Assembly: GCF_051233685.1 (NCBI RefSeq)
Contig: NZ_JBAMMY010000091.1
Coordinates: forward strand, 1-12,523
Origin: RPRI01 sp051233685
Lineage (GTDB): Bacteria > Desulfobacterota > Desulfobacteria > Desulfobacterales > RPRI01
Length of the DNA: 12,523 bases
Direction of reading: 5' to 3'
A program made the translations under genes and the position numbers. Each line of letters starts with the position of its first letter. Position 1 is the first letter of the stretch. Below are positions 1-7,770 of this stretch, piece after piece. The notes beneath the pieces were generated by a model that saw only the letters and a program-made list of their open reading frames with translations, had not been told where the DNA came from and searched no databases.

Positions 1-55
1 CATGCCATGGTGATGTCAAACCCAATGCCAACTGAAATAGTTCCGTATCTCTCAT
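1..55 (-). CDS. ISL3-family transposase, N-terminal fragment (runs off the left edge)
   Basis: Only the first 18 codons are inside the window, read leftward from an ATG at 55-53. The peptide begins MRDTELFQLALGLTSPW, which resembles the start of ISL3-family transposases, where a short D-T-x-L-(F/Y)-x-x-x-L-G-(L/V)-x-x-P-W element precedes the zinc-binding region. A strong AGGAGG (complement of 71-76) lies upstream, but 15 nt from the ATG, which is longer than ideal. The function, DNA transposition, is inferred from this short N-terminus only, since the zinc-finger and DDE catalytic regions lie outside. The frame read from an ATG at 125 is also open to the edge but its peptide is not recognised. 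The assignment is a memory-based family resemblance. Confidence 0.5.
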   Translation of the reverse strand, partial: MRDTELFQLALGLTSPWH

Positions 56-143
56 AGTAATTTGTCTCAACCTCCTCTATCTCTTGATGACTGATATCTA
101 TCATGTCTTGAATCGGATTACCCATACTTTTTAGCGAGGAGCC
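1..143 (-). mobile_element. Probable terminus of an ISL3-type insertion sequence
   Basis: On the minus strand the sequence from 143 inward starts GGCTCCTCGCTAAAAAGT. This resembles ISL3-family terminal inverted repeats, which typically begin GGCTC(T/C)TC and run into an A-rich stretch. It sits about 90 bp in front of the transposase start at 55, as expected for the upstream end of such an element. If position 143 is the outer base, the adjoining GTTATTCT (144-151) would be one copy of the 8-bp target duplication usual for this family. The other end and second duplication lie outside the window, so the boundary is provisional. Confidence 0.42.
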
Positions 144-176
144 GTTATTCTTAACGAGGTAGAGTATCTTCGGCTG

Positions 177-1084
177 TTGACTTTAAAAGTGCGCATAATT
201 GTTGAGCAGCCTTGGTGGATAGTCCGCCGGTACCTGCAGCGCAAATTCTTTAAAATAGCCAAACAGGAATTTGACTCTGAATATGAAACCTATTGGCGCG
301 AGGGCGAGTCGAAACCCAAAAATATCGGCACCCCGATTTTATACCGCAAATTATTCCCGAAGGCCGGAATATTATTAGTTCATGGTTATTTGGCTGCTCC
401 TGAAGAAGTCAGGCCGCTCGCTGATTATCTCTATAAGCAGGGTTACACCGTTTATGTCCCAAGGCTTCGTGGACATGGAACCAGCCCCGATGATCTGGCT
501 CTGAGAACCTGGGAGGATTGGTTGCATTCAGTTGAACGCGGTTATATGATTCTGGCTAATAGCGCCAGGGATGTCGTTTTGGGTGGTGTCAGCATGGGAG
601 CCGGTTTATAGCACTTCTTGCAACAGCAAACATGCCATATAAGGTTAAAGCCGTTTTTGCAGTAAACTGTGCGATGAGATTAAGGAAACGTACTGCCAGG
701 TTTGCACCTGCCGTTATTATATGGAACAAGCTGTTGGACAAATTTGTTAAAAATGAAGGGCAAAGGCAATTTGTAATCAATGAGCCTGAAAATCCGGACA
801 TCAACTATTTGCGTAATCCGATAAGTGGAGTTAAAGAACTTATGGAGCTGATGGAACAGCTCTTACTCCGGCTTGATCTCATAAAGGTTCCGGCTCTTTT
901 GATACAATCATCCGGGGACCCTGTAATTCATCCTGAAGGAAGCAAAGAAATATATGAAAAACTTGGTTGTGAGGATAAGGAGTTGGTTATGTTAAATTAC
1001 GAACGCCACGACGTACTCAGAGGTGAAATCTCACAGCGTGTTTTTGCCCGAATAGCGGAATTTCTCAATATCAGAATAAAATAG
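177..1084 (+). pseudogene. Alpha/beta hydrolase (serine aminopeptidase S33/monoacylglycerol-lipase-like), frameshifted
   Basis: Two reading frames together make one hydrolase of about 300 residues. The first (177-611, TTG start) holds the oxyanion-region HG at residues 69-70, RGHG at 98-101, and the nucleophile elbow G-V-S-M-G with Ser139, then stops at TAG 609-611. The protein resumes in another frame from GCA at 611 (ALLATANMP...) and holds the other triad members: Asp in SSGDPVI (about 940) and His in YERHDVL (about 1009). The two frames do not match in phase, so either two bases are extra or one is missing near 605-611. Substrate is unknown; relatives hydrolyse esters or lipids in the cytoplasm. 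The start is doubtful: TTG 177 has no well-spaced ribosome site, and the frame stays open upstream to the apparent insertion-sequence border at 143, so the native 5' end may be lost. A sequencing error at 605-611 would be the alternative to a real lesion. Confidence 0.75.
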
Positions 1085-1385
1085 GATAAATCAATGTTTA
1101 GTGCTCAAAATAAGCTTAATGACCGAATGCTTTTAATTTGAAGTAACACGCTATTATTATCCAAATATAATTTTATTTACTATAAGCATAAGTATTGTGG
1201 TATAATAGTCATCAGATTGTTTGCTTGTTTTGTCTTTTTATTATAGGTAGTTATTAAATAGTTTCCCTTTTTTATCGTACATGATATGTATTGAAATAAT
1301 TTTTGCTATGCAAAAGCTTTGATATTACAGTGCAAATAAAATCAATATTTATAAATTATAATAAACCCGTTCGTGAGGTAATATA
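1085..1385. other. AT-rich intergenic spacer between hydrolase and stress protein
   Basis: About 300 bases with no convincing gene. A 15-codon frame (ATG 1094 to a TGA near 1140) has an AGGA in front but looks like chance. Two TATAAT boxes stand out, at 1201-1206 (preceded by TG, an extended -10) and at 1357-1362 (no matching -35). A GAGG at 1375-1378 is the ribosome site of the next gene. No convincing stem followed by a T-run marks the end of the hydrolase transcript. No tRNA-like or riboswitch-like fold was recognised. Confidence 0.6.
1177..1206 (+). promoter_or_regulatory. Candidate extended -10 promoter for the stress-protein gene
   Basis: A perfect TATAAT at 1201-1206 is preceded by TGG (1198-1200), giving the TGnTATAAT extended -10 form. 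A weak -35 match, TTACTA, lies 18 bp upstream at 1177-1182. It would give a leader of roughly 170 nt before the ATG at 1386. A second TATAAT at 1357-1362 is better placed for a short leader but lacks a -35. In DNA this AT-rich such boxes occur by chance. Confidence 0.28.
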
Positions 1386-1808
1386 ATGACATTTAAGAAT
1401 ATCCTTGTTCCTACCGATCTTACCGAAAAAAGCAGGAAAGTTCTTGAGTTAGCAATCTCTATGATTCAAAAAAACGTGGGAGAAATTACACTGATCCATG
1501 TAATTGAGAAGATAGAGGACATTGACGATGAAGACCTTGACAACTTTTATAAAAAACTAAGTATGCGAGCGCAAAAGGAATTGGATAAAGTAATACTTGA
1601 TAATAAAAGCTATGGGATTCGAATCAATACGGAAATTATAATTGGCAAACGGGTGCCGGAGATTCTCAGAATCGTCCATGAGCGTTCAGTTGATCTTATA
1701 ATTTTAAAATCCCATAAAATTGATGAGGTTTGCGCAGGCGAAGGCTGGGCAACCATAAGTTACAAGATTGCTATAATGGCTCCATGCCCGGTTATGATTG
1801 TTAAATGA
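1386..1808 (+). CDS. Universal stress protein (UspA family), 140 residues
   Basis: A single-domain cytoplasmic Usp protein of typical length. The N-terminus FKNILVPTDLTEKSRKVLELA is the usual first beta strand and helix, with the conserved Asp at residue 11. The C-terminus MAPCPVMIVK is the hallmark APCPV final strand. Most ATP-binding Usp proteins carry G-x2-G-x9-G-(S/T); here the aligned stretch reads LKSHKID...WATISYK, so the glycines are replaced by Lys108, Lys111 and Ala122. This suggests it does not bind ATP in the standard way, as in the E. coli UspA subgroup. The start is well supported: GAGG at 1375-1378 lies 7 nt before the ATG. Family members dimerise and aid survival under stress or starvation; the specific trigger cannot be read. 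It appears monocistronic, with 247 bp before the next gene. Confidence 0.92.
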   Translation: MTFKNILVPTDLTEKSRKVLELAISMIQKNVGEITLIHVIEKIEDIDDEDLDNFYKKLSMRAQKELDKVILDNKSYGIRINTEIIIGKRVPEILRIVHERSVDLIILKSHKIDEVCAGEGWATISYKIAIMAPCPVMIVK

Positions 1809-1909
1809 AAATTGACGGATTCGAAAACAATTTCCGTGTTTAAGTTGTATTTGATATATCTATCTTATTTGTCAATGAGTTAGACGAAATAACCGATTTA
1901 AAGGGGTTA

Positions 1910-1983
1910 GTAATTGCAGCGTACGAATAATGCTTTCGTTTCTTGCGATTTGCGTACCCTGAATATTTCGCCGTCCCAATTAC
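1910..1983. repeat. Nested inverted repeats upstream of the DUF748 gene
   Basis: GTAATTG (1910-1916) pairs perfectly with CAATTAC (1977-1983) across 60 nt, and inside it GTACG (1921-1925) pairs with CGTAC (1953-1957). The GCGTAC hexamer also occurs directly repeated (1919 and 1952). The block lies 72 bp upstream of the DUF748 start. It could be a structured leader or a relic of a small mobile repeat, but the pairing is short and could be chance. Confidence 0.25.
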
Positions 1984-2055
1984 GACTTCTTACAAGACTA
2001 TCAACAGTTCAAGAGCTGATATGTTTTGGCCTGAGATGAGGAAGGAGGCTTACCC

Positions 2056-5000
2056 ATGCCTAAAAAGATCATAATCGGAGCACTCGTTTTTATTCTTGTT
2101 TATACAGTTTTCGGATTTTTAATTCTTCCTTCCGTTTTAAAATCCATACTGACAAAAAAGCTTTCCGAAAGCCTCCACCGCAAGGTCTCAATCGAGAAGA
2201 TCAAAACTAATCCTTATATAATTTCTGCCAGGATAAAAGGCCTGACTATCAAAGATCAGCAGGATCAGGAGATATTTGCATCGATATCCGAACTCTACGT
2301 AAATGTTCAGACTGAATCCCTGCTGAAAAGAGCTTTAGTAATCAAAGAAATAAGTATATCCAAACCCTATGTAAATATTAAACGCAAAACTTCACAACTG
2401 TATAATTTCTCTGATCTTATTAAAGAAGACGGGAAAAAACCGGATACAAAAAAAGAACCATTCAGATTTTTTATAGGAAATATTCAGGTTTCAGGCGGCC
2501 GGATTGATTTTATGGATTCGCCTAAAAACAAGCAGCATAAAGTTAAAGATATTGTTTTCGCCATTCCATTTATTTCCAATATGCAAAAAATTGCTGACAC
2601 ATTTGTGCAGCCGTATTTCAGGGCAGATATAAACGGCACACCGCTTATACTCGAAGGCAGATCGAAGCCATTTGCCAAAAGCCTTGAAACCGTTTTTAAT
2701 ATTAATCTTAAAGGAATTGATATTCCGCATTATATTGAGTATATGCCGGAAGAAATCAAGGTTAAGGTTCCATCCGGAACCATTGATTTACAGGCTGCTC
2801 TTTCCTATATACAGTCTTTGGATAAACCTCCTGCTATTCATGTTTCAGGCACATTAGGATTAAAGAACATTGCAGTAAATGATACAAACAATCTTCCGTT
2901 TATCCGTTTTTCAAAACTCTTGTTCAAAATTGACGATATTCAGCTTCCGGAAAAGTCAGTACATCTTTCCGCCATTAATCTGACCTCCCCGGAAGTATAC
3001 ATCAGGCGCGATAAATCAGGCGAGTTAAATTTAGAATCTGTTATACCGAAAACAAATACTAAGGGTTCCGAAACAAATACAGAAACCCAGACGTTTTCCC
3101 TTAAAATTGATCAGGTGGAGCTCAAAGGCGGTATCTTAAACCTTTCAGATGTATTAGCTGTTGATACTGTTAATTTTTTGGCAGATAATCTTAACTTAAG
3201 CGCCAATAACATATCTTATATTCAGTCTCAGAATAAACCACCTGTCTTTCATGCTTCAGGCACATTAGGATTAAAGAATATTGCAGTAAATGATACAAAA
3301 AGTCTTCCGCTTGTCCGTCTTTCAGAACTCACTGTAAAAATTGCAGATATTAAGCTTCCGGAAAGAAATGCGCATCTTTCCGCTATTGATCTGACCTCCC
3401 CGGAAGTATACATCAGGCGTGATAAAGCGGGCGAGCTGAATTCAGAACAAATATTGAAGAAAATAAATGCAGAAAATACCGGGGCAAAGACAAAAAGTAA
3501 ACCGTTTCCGGTTAAGATAGATAAGGTGGAACTTAAAAGCGGTGTTTTCAGTTTTTCAGATGTTTCAACTACAGATCCTGTTAATCTTGTCGCCGATAAT
3601 CTGATTATAAGCGCCAACGATATAGATACGACAGCAGGCGGCAAGGCGGATCTTTCCTTCCGGCTGAATAAAAAGGGCAGTATTTCAACAAATACAATAT
3701 TTAAAATAGATCCGCTGTCTTGTAATGCCAAGGTGAGTATGGAAGGAATTGAACCCGGATGGGTGCAGTCCTATTTCACCGATCAGATACGTATAATAAT
3801 AACAGGAGGGCGTGCGTCAACCAAAGGCTTGTTTACTATGAAACAAGATAAAACGAAATTGACGCAAATCTCATATAAAGGAAATGCAGCACTGACCGAT
3901 TTCTCTTCTGTGGATAAAGAAAATAAGGATGATTTTGTTAAAATAAAAGTTCTTAACCTAAATTCTCTGAGTGTTGGTTTTAATCCAACCTATGTTGATA
4001 TTAAAGAAATAGCCCTGAATGATTTTTTTGCAGGCATTATCGTAAATAACGATAAAAAGCTCAACCTGAAAAGTGTGGTTAAACAGGATCAGGATATTGC
4101 GATACCTTCGGAAGAAAAAGATAAGGACAAAGAGAAAAAAAGTATTGAAAAGATAATGATCGGCAAGGTTTCAGTCAGGAAAGGTAATATCGGGTTTATT
4201 GACAGGAGCATCAACCCGAATTTTTCAACAGAACTTATAAATATCGAAGGATCAATTACAGGTCTTACATCGCTGGAAACTGAAGCTGCAAAGGTTGAGC
4301 TTTCAGGCAAGCTCGATAACGTTGCCCCCCTGATGATAACCGGCAGTATAAACCCTCTTAAAGATGATCTTTTTGCAGATCTGCATACAAATTTTAAAGA
4401 TATGGATCTAAGCCCCGAGTCGCCATATTCAGGAAAGTTTCTGGGATATACAATAAATAAGGGCAAACTCTCTTTGGATCTTAAATATCTTATCAACAAA
4501 AAGAAACTTGATTCTCAAAATGATGTATATATCGATCAGTTTACTTTCGGGGATTCTGTTGACAGTCCTCACGCAACAAGTCTGCCGGTTGGTTTGGCGG
4601 TTTCTTTGCTTAAAGACCATAACGGCAAGATAAATCTTAATCTGCCTGTTGCAGGAAGAACGGATGACCCGGAATTCAGTGTATGGAAAGTTATTGTTAA
4701 AATGCTTGTCAATCTTGTCGGAAAGGCGGCGACAGCTCCTTTTTCACTTCTTGCGTCATTATATCCCGGCGCTGATCAGCTAAGCAATGTAGAGTTTGAA
4801 TATGGGAAAGCTGATCTTTCCTTACAGACTGAAAGCAAGCTTTTGCTTCTCCATCAGATATTAACCGATAAACCGTCAGTTTCCGTTGAGATAAAAGGAT
4901 GTGCCGATAAGGACAAAGACAGACAGGCTGTTATTCAATATTTATTTGAAAAGAAATTAAAGGCCCGGAAACTGACAAAAATGATCAAAAAAGGCCAACC

Positions 5001-5331
5001 TGCGATTGAAGTGGATAAGATTACCATTTCACCTGATGAACATGAATTATATCTGAAAGAAGCATATAAGGCTGAGGCATTTGCAAAGCCGGAAAAATCC
5101 CAGGGCAAACCTTCTGCACAGGAGATGAAACAGGCAATTGTTGATCATATCCGGGTAACAGACAGCGATCTGAAGCTTTTGGCGGAACAGCGCGCAAGGC
5201 AGGTGAAAAACTTCCTGTTAAAATCACAGCAGATCAACCCGGAAAGAATATTTTTAGTTGAAGGTCAGTTAATTTCCGCAGAAAAGTCTGATGGAGTTAG
5301 CGCGTCGCATGTAGAACTGACATTGAAATAG
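2056..5331 (+). CDS. Large DUF748/AsmA-like envelope protein with OmpA-like C-terminus, 1091 residues
   Basis: Residues 5-24 form one N-terminal hydrophobic anchor, followed by a long periplasmic region. The opening part (SESLHRKVSIEKIKTNPY, then a short IKGLTIKD strand) is the AsmA-like start common to DUF748 proteins. The middle is built of repeating beta-rich modules of the kind -SPEVYIRRDKSGELN- ... -KIDQVELKGGILNLSD-. Copies at about 250-386 and 387-523 are nearly identical; older, diverged ones lie around 97-160 and 690-720. From about residue 911 (VEFEYGKADL) to the end it resembles an OmpA-like domain, closing with ARQVKNFLLKSQQINPERI. AsmA-like proteins of this type are thought to bridge the inner and outer membranes and help move lipids or assemble the envelope; that role is inferred from the family. 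The start is firm: GAAGGAGG at 2040-2047 is 8 nt before the ATG. A lysine/aspartate-rich linker lies at 680-700. The gene stands alone but shares strand with brkB-like 5421-6758. Confidence 0.88.
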   Translation: MPKKIIIGALVFILVYTVFGFLILPSVLKSILTKKLSESLHRKVSIEKIKTNPYIISARIKGLTIKDQQDQEIFASISELYVNVQTESLLKRALVIKEISISKPYVNIKRKTSQLYNFSDLIKEDGKKPDTKKEPFRFFIGNIQVSGGRIDFMDSPKNKQHKVKDIVFAIPFISNMQKIADTFVQPYFRADINGTPLILEGRSKPFAKSLETVFNINLKGIDIPHYIEYMPEEIKVKVPSGTIDLQAALSYIQSLDKPPAIHVSGTLGLKNIAVNDTNNLPFIRFSKLLFKIDDIQLPEKSVHLSAINLTSPEVYIRRDKSGELNLESVIPKTNTKGSETNTETQTFSLKIDQVELKGGILNLSDVLAVDTVNFLADNLNLSANNISYIQSQNKPPVFHASGTLGLKNIAVNDTKSLPLVRLSELTVKIADIKLPERNAHLSAIDLTSPEVYIRRDKAGELNSEQILKKINAENTGAKTKSKPFPVKIDKVELKSGVFSFSDVSTTDPVNLVADNLIISANDIDTTAGGKADLSFRLNKKGSISTNTIFKIDPLSCNAKVSMEGIEPGWVQSYFTDQIRIIITGGRASTKGLFTMKQDKTKLTQISYKGNAALTDFSSVDKENKDDFVKIKVLNLNSLSVGFNPTYVDIKEIALNDFFAGIIVNNDKKLNLKSVVKQDQDIAIPSEEKDKDKEKKSIEKIMIGKVSVRKGNIGFIDRSINPNFSTELINIEGSITGLTSLETEAAKVELSGKLDNVAPLMITGSINPLKDDLFADLHTNFKDMDLSPESPYSGKFLGYTINKGKLSLDLKYLINKKKLDSQNDVYIDQFTFGDSVDSPHATSLPVGLAVSLLKDHNGKINLNLPVAGRTDDPEFSVWKVIVKMLVNLVGKAATAPFSLLASLYPGADQLSNVEFEYGKADLSLQTESKLLLLHQILTDKPSVSVEIKGCADKDKDRQAVIQYLFEKKLKARKLTKMIKKGQPAIEVDKITISPDEHELYLKEAYKAEAFAKPEKSQGKPSAQEMKQAIVDHIRVTDSDLKLLAEQRARQVKNFLLKSQQINPERIFLVEGQLISAEKSDGVSASHVELTLK
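2803..3624 (+). repeat. 411-bp in-frame tandem duplication inside the DUF748 gene
   Basis: Unit 1 (2803-3213) and unit 2 (3214-3624) are adjacent and exactly 411 bp (137 codons) apart. Long stretches are the same at the base level, for example from 2851 versus 3262 and from 2980 versus 3391, with a one-codon register throughout. Between these blocks the copies differ, most strongly in the polar linker (3055-3100 versus 3460-3500). The preserved third-codon bases suggest a recent duplication or gene conversion rather than ancient domain repetition. Confidence 0.9.
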
Positions 5332-5372
5332 GATGAACCGGTATTTTAACTTTTTATGAGTTTGTAACACAC

Positions 5373-5407
5373 TATAATGGTTATCAGATATCATATATGG
5401 CATATAT
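5373..5407 (+). promoter_or_regulatory. Candidate -10 box and palindromic operator before the YihY/BrkB gene
   Basis: A TATAAT at 5373-5378 has no clear -35 at the usual spacing. Fifteen bases further on, ATATATG-G-CATATAT (5393-5407) is a perfect odd-centred palindrome with 7-bp arms, ending just before the AGGA ribosome site (5410-5413). A repressor bound there would block transcription start or early elongation. The low complexity of the AT-rich arms lowers confidence. Confidence 0.25.
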
Positions 5408-5420
5408 CAGGAAATGATTC

Positions 5421-6758
5421 ATGAGAGGTCTGATAGAAAGAGTATCTGAATTTATTGAATTTATCAGAGATGGCATCTGGAGAATACGTTTAAGGGACCT
5501 TACGGTTTTAAGACGGATTCTCATCAAACATTTAAGAATCATAATTATTGCATCAAAGGAATTTGTCTATGACAAATGCCCGCTCCGCGCCTCTGCCCTG
5601 ACTTATTACTCACTGCTTTCCGTTGTCCCTGTTGTGGCAATGGCCTTTGCTATTGCAAAAGGTTTCAAATTACAGGAACTGCTTGAAGCCGAGATCATAG
5701 AAAAATTCTCCGGGCAGGAAGCAATGATGATGCAGATAATAGAATTTTCCCGGAACATGCTGAAAGATACCAAGGGTGGAATCATAGCAGGAGTGGGAGT
5801 GGTAGTTCTTCTCTGGGCTGTTATAAATGTTTTGAGCCAGATAGAAGACACTTTCAATGACATCTCAGGAGTTAAAAAAGGCCGGTCTTTCGGAAGAAAA
5901 TTCAGCGATTATCTTTCTTTAATTCTGATCGGCCCTCTTCTTTTAATCATGTCAGGCAGCGCTATGGTATTGATCTCCACACATCTTCCCCAGATAACGC
6001 AAAAAATAGCCTTGCTGGGCATATTCAGCCCGCTTGTGGCAATCATAATAAAAGTACTTCCATACTGTTTTATCTGGATACTCTTCACTTTTATTTATAT
6101 CTTCATGCCTAATCAAAAAGTGCCTTTTTTTTCAGGTCTTATAGCAGGTATTGCAGCAGGGACTATTTTTGTTATTGTTCAAAAGCTTTACATATTTTTC
6201 CAGATCGGAGTAGCAAAGTATAATACCGTTTATGGGAGCTTTGCGGCACTTCCCCTGTTTTTGCTGTGGATGCAGCTAAGCTGGTTTATAATGCTTTTTG
6301 GTGCTGAGATATCCTTTGCACACCAAAATGTTGATGCATATGAATTTGAGCCTGACAGGAAAAAAATCAGCCCTTTATTCAGAAAACTTCTAAGCCTGCA
6401 GATTACCCATATACTTGTAAAGAATTTTATTCAGGGAGAAAAACCCATGACGGTTAAAGGAATATGTAACGCTCTCGATATTCCGACCCGTCTTGTACAG
6501 GAGATTTTAAACGAGCTTGCCGGTTGCGGTCTGATATCCGATACTACATCTGATATAACCGGCGAAACCGCCTATCAGCCTGCCCGTGATATAAATGATT
6601 TTAGTATCTCATTTGTCATAAATGTACTTGAAAGCACCGGCATAGATACAATCCCGACCGCACGTACAGAGACTTTCAAATCGCTGTCCAAAAGATTGAA
6701 AGTCTTTGCTGAAGCCATAGAAAAGTCGCCGTCAAACACTTTGCTGAAAAATATTTAA
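5421..6758 (+). CDS. YihY/BrkB-family inner-membrane protein with C-terminal winged-helix-like domain, 445 residues
   Basis: The core (about residues 40-300) has the family's six predicted membrane segments, near 60-80, 119-140, 165-187, 198-228, 235-260 and 275-297. The YihY signatures are present: ASALTYYSLLSVVPVVAM (57-74) and NTVYGSFAALPLFLLWM (268-284). The N-terminal 40 residues are basic and amphipathic. After the last membrane segment, residues about 318-405 look like a cytoplasmic winged helix (TVKGICNALDIPTRLVQEILNELAGCGLI). Such C-terminal extensions are known in longer YihY proteins. The family was once misannotated as ribonuclease BN; its transport or envelope role is unresolved. 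AGGA 8 nt upstream supports ATG 5421. It follows the DUF748 gene by 89 bp and may be co-transcribed or use the weak box at 5373. Confidence 0.92.
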   Translation: MRGLIERVSEFIEFIRDGIWRIRLRDLTVLRRILIKHLRIIIIASKEFVYDKCPLRASALTYYSLLSVVPVVAMAFAIAKGFKLQELLEAEIIEKFSGQEAMMMQIIEFSRNMLKDTKGGIIAGVGVVVLLWAVINVLSQIEDTFNDISGVKKGRSFGRKFSDYLSLILIGPLLLIMSGSAMVLISTHLPQITQKIALLGIFSPLVAIIIKVLPYCFIWILFTFIYIFMPNQKVPFFSGLIAGIAAGTIFVIVQKLYIFFQIGVAKYNTVYGSFAALPLFLLWMQLSWFIMLFGAEISFAHQNVDAYEFEPDRKKISPLFRKLLSLQITHILVKNFIQGEKPMTVKGICNALDIPTRLVQEILNELAGCGLISDTTSDITGETAYQPARDINDFSISFVINVLESTGIDTIPTARTETFKSLSKRLKVFAEAIEKSPSNTLLKNI

Positions 6759-6776
6759 ATTCAGCACATCCCATAA

Positions 6777-6861
6777 ACCGGCAAAAGCAAAAGGTTCACC
6801 TGACGTAACAGTTATAAAATAAGGTTGTTTGCTGCCCTACATTAAGTGCCGGTCCTTATTT
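6777..6861. repeat. Interleaved inverted repeats between the convergent genes (pseudoknot-like arrangement)
   Basis: ACCGGCA (6777-6783) is complementary to TGCCGGT (6847-6853), and AAATAAGG (6817-6824) is complementary to CCTTATTT (6854-6861). The partners interleave, and the two 3' arms are directly adjacent, which is the topology of an H-type pseudoknot. The last arm overlaps the stop codon of the minus-strand DUF2156 gene. The region separates two convergent transcription units, so a termination role is possible. There is no classical GC-rich hairpin with a T-run on either strand. Confidence 0.3.
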
Positions 6862-7770
6862 CAGGTCAAGCCTGTAGGATTTGATAATCATAGCAGGATG
6901 ATATGATTGTTTTACTTTTGCAAGACCGGGAATGTTCATGTCACTTTCTTTGTTGATATATGTATACCCGTCAAAAAGTGAATTGGCGCATAATTTATCA
7001 AAATACTGATAAAGCCCTTTTATGTTTGTAAAAGCCTTTTCAAAGTGAAGTACGCCCATATCGTTTGTCAGATATGCGGCAATTGCAAAAGCACATATTT
7101 CACCGTTAATCCGAAGATATATGCCTTCCATATCAAGCATATCAATATGATTAAGAGTATTAATTATTGCATTCTTTTCACAGGCCAGATCCTCATTAAC
7201 ATCGGCATCGCAGTCTCTTTCTATGCACCATTTTTCCAGAAAATCTATGCACTCGGCAGATAACCGGGGTATAATTTTGCCTGTTTCAACGCGATTGTTT
7301 TCAATATATTCTCTTTCAAACTGATGGATGAGATTTCTTTTCTGGGAATACCGGTTTCCTTTAAGTTCTGAAATATCTGATTTAAGATATACATAGTCGC
7401 AATATTCTTTTTGCAAAGTTATTTTGAAATAAGACTCAACTTCTTTTTTGCCAAATGTATCTATATAGTTGCCCGGTACAAACCAGTAATTATCAAAACC
7501 GCATTTTTCTGCAACCCGGCAAAGCTCTTCCGGAGAATATTCCCGTGAAGGCGATATGGGAAGTATCAGGTGCCGCCGGTATTCTTTCTGTTCCGTAAAT
7601 TCCGCAGCTATTATCAGAGCGTCTTTTTCGATTATCCCGTAAGGTTTGTAATATTCATTACTCCAGGCTATAAGGGATGGAAGAGTATATACGCAAAGCA
7701 TATATCGCTGATTATTAAAATATTTTTTTAAAGGCAAATAATCGGAGTATGTAATTTCTTTCATCTTCAT
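6856..7770 (-). CDS. DUF2156 protein (phosphatidylglycerol lysyltransferase C-terminal-like), 304 residues
   Basis: It matches the soluble DUF2156 family, which has the tandem acetyltransferase-like fold of the catalytic half of MprF. Diagnostic stretches are YLKSDISELKGNRYSQKRNLIHQF (125-148), the FAIAAYL strand (228-234) and the C-terminal motif INKESDMNIPGLAKVKQSYHP (272-292), close to the family's N-x-E-x-D-x-x-x-x-G-L-x-x-x-K-x-S-Y-x-P. There are no membrane segments, so unlike MprF it lacks the lipid-flipping half and should be cytoplasmic or peripheral. MprF-type enzymes move an aminoacyl group from tRNA to a lipid; many stand-alone DUF2156 proteins have unknown acceptors. Its ATG overlaps the stop of the GNAT gene (ATGA, 7767-7770), implying translational coupling. 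A second ATG two codons later is an alternative start. Confidence 0.87.
   Translation of the reverse strand: MKMKEITYSDYLPLKKYFNNQRYMLCVYTLPSLIAWSNEYYKPYGIIEKDALIIAAEFTEQKEYRRHLILPISPSREYSPEELCRVAEKCGFDNYWFVPGNYIDTFGKKEVESYFKITLQKEYCDYVYLKSDISELKGNRYSQKRNLIHQFEREYIENNRVETGKIIPRLSAECIDFLEKWCIERDCDADVNEDLACEKNAIINTLNHIDMLDMEGIYLRINGEICAFAIAAYLTNDMGVLHFEKAFTNIKGLYQYFDKLCANSLFDGYTYINKESDMNIPGLAKVKQSYHPAMIIKSYRLDLK

Noticed and set aside
1..125. A minus-strand open frame from ATG 125 to the left edge
   Set aside because: Its peptide matches nothing recognised and lacks a ribosome site, whereas the overlapping frame from ATG 55 gives an ISL3-like transposase start behind an AGGAGG.
1094..1141. A 15-codon frame with an AGGA in front
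   Set aside because: Very short, no recognisable product, and in AT-rich intergenic DNA where such frames arise by chance.
1809..1850. Rho-independent terminator after the stress-protein gene (ACGGA ... TCCGT)
   Set aside because: Only a 5-bp stem with a long loop and no T-run after it.
1880..1990. Possible integron attC-like site (a GTTAGAC core with nearby inverted repeats)
   Set aside because: The matching second core site in the correct orientation and position is absent, and no integrase or cassette-like genes are present.
3249..3731. Long antisense open frames within the DUF748 gene (also 2484-2730 and 4089-4499)
   Set aside because: They are opposite a well-supported coding sequence, have no ribosome sites or recognisable domains, and low-complexity composition typical of shadow frames.
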